Assembly: GCA_009838735.1 (NCBI GenBank)
Contig: VXQZ01000033.1
Location: forward strand, 114,826 to 173,200
Direction of reading: 5' to 3'
From: Chloroflexota bacterium
GTDB taxonomy: Bacteria; Chloroflexota; Dehalococcoidia; Bin125
DNA length: 58,375 bases
Below the pieces are notes generated by a model. It worked only from the letters and a program-made list of their open reading frames with translations, did no database searches and was not told the DNA's origin. Below are positions 58,375-58,375 of the stretch, one piece after another. The position numbers and the translations under genes are program-made. Positions within the stretch are counted from its first letter, which is position 1. Each line of letters begins with the position of its first letter.

Positions 58375-58375
58375 G

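Noticed and set aside
1-58375. General reassignment of UGA to Trp or Gly in this genome
   Set aside because: Many genes here, e.g. the dehydrogenase ending at 1605 and the amidase ending at 32396, use TGA as a normal stop, so the readthrough is context specific.

Overview
The window is GC-rich bacterial DNA with frequent GTG/TTG starts, many short operons with 1-8 base overlaps, lipoprotein signals, two probable F420-type flavin/deazaflavin proteins and a marked expansion of family III (CaiB/BaiF) CoA-transferases (six genes, seven domains). By inference this fits an uncultivated Chloroflexota (Dehalococcoidia/SAR202-like) lineage. Actinomycetota is the main alternative. No rRNA, tRNA or CRISPR array was recognised.

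The most striking content is selenoprotein biology. A selD gene (5781-6884) carries an in-frame UGA where the active-site cysteine should be. At 35825-39046 four consecutive lipoprotein genes of the DsbA/thioredoxin fold each carry one in-frame UGA exactly at the first position of the CxxC motif, giving UGGC, UPSC, UGNC and UGGC. Each UGA is followed by a short perfect or near-perfect hairpin with a 3-base loop at bacterial SECIS distance. Base changes between the copies preserve the pairing. SelA, SelB and tRNA-Sec are not visible here.

Layout. 1-8.1 kb: a zinc alcohol dehydrogenase, polysaccharide deacetylase, DUF4202 protein, SAM methyltransferase, a BrnT-like toxin-antitoxin pair, a deazaflavin-type nitroreductase with an O6-alkylguanine repair protein, then selD-lhgO. 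8.2-12.6 kb: a visibly lower-GC, four-gene minus-strand island (methyltransferase, SF2 helicase, PD-(D/E)XK-like protein, MORC-like GHKL ATPase) that matches the predicted MORC-type restriction-modification systems. 13-20.5 kb: TPR protein, CoA-transferase, Uma2 protein, tandem hot-dog proteins and an MFS exporter. 20.6-32.4 kb: phage-derived genes in two blocks (small and large terminase; scaffold-like, capsid-like, small proteins, holin-like protein and amidase) separated by CoA-transferases; the whole segment is bounded by two inverted MFS paralogs. 34-43.5 kb: a DUF885 peptidase, the seleno-DsbA array, a hydrolase, a D-threonine-aldolase-like enzyme and two CoA-transferases. 43.5-50.5 kb: an unusual A-rich leader region, three tandem SDR dehydrogenases, small enzymes, an SRAP protein and an enoyl-CoA hydratase. 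50.5-58.4 kb: a cyclic di-AMP riboswitch with no sense gene behind it, a hydroxyisobutyrate-dehydrogenase-like enzyme, a CNBD protein, a CoA-hydrolase/transferase, a second zinc dehydrogenase, small membrane proteins, an acyl-CoA dehydrogenase and a truncated gene.

Taken together the metabolic genes point to an aerobic or facultative heterotroph that activates and oxidises diverse organic acids as CoA esters (CoA-transferases, acyl-CoA dehydrogenase, enoyl-CoA hydratase, hot-dog hydratase-like proteins, SDRs). The outside of the cell is served by selenium-dependent thiol-disulfide lipoproteins.
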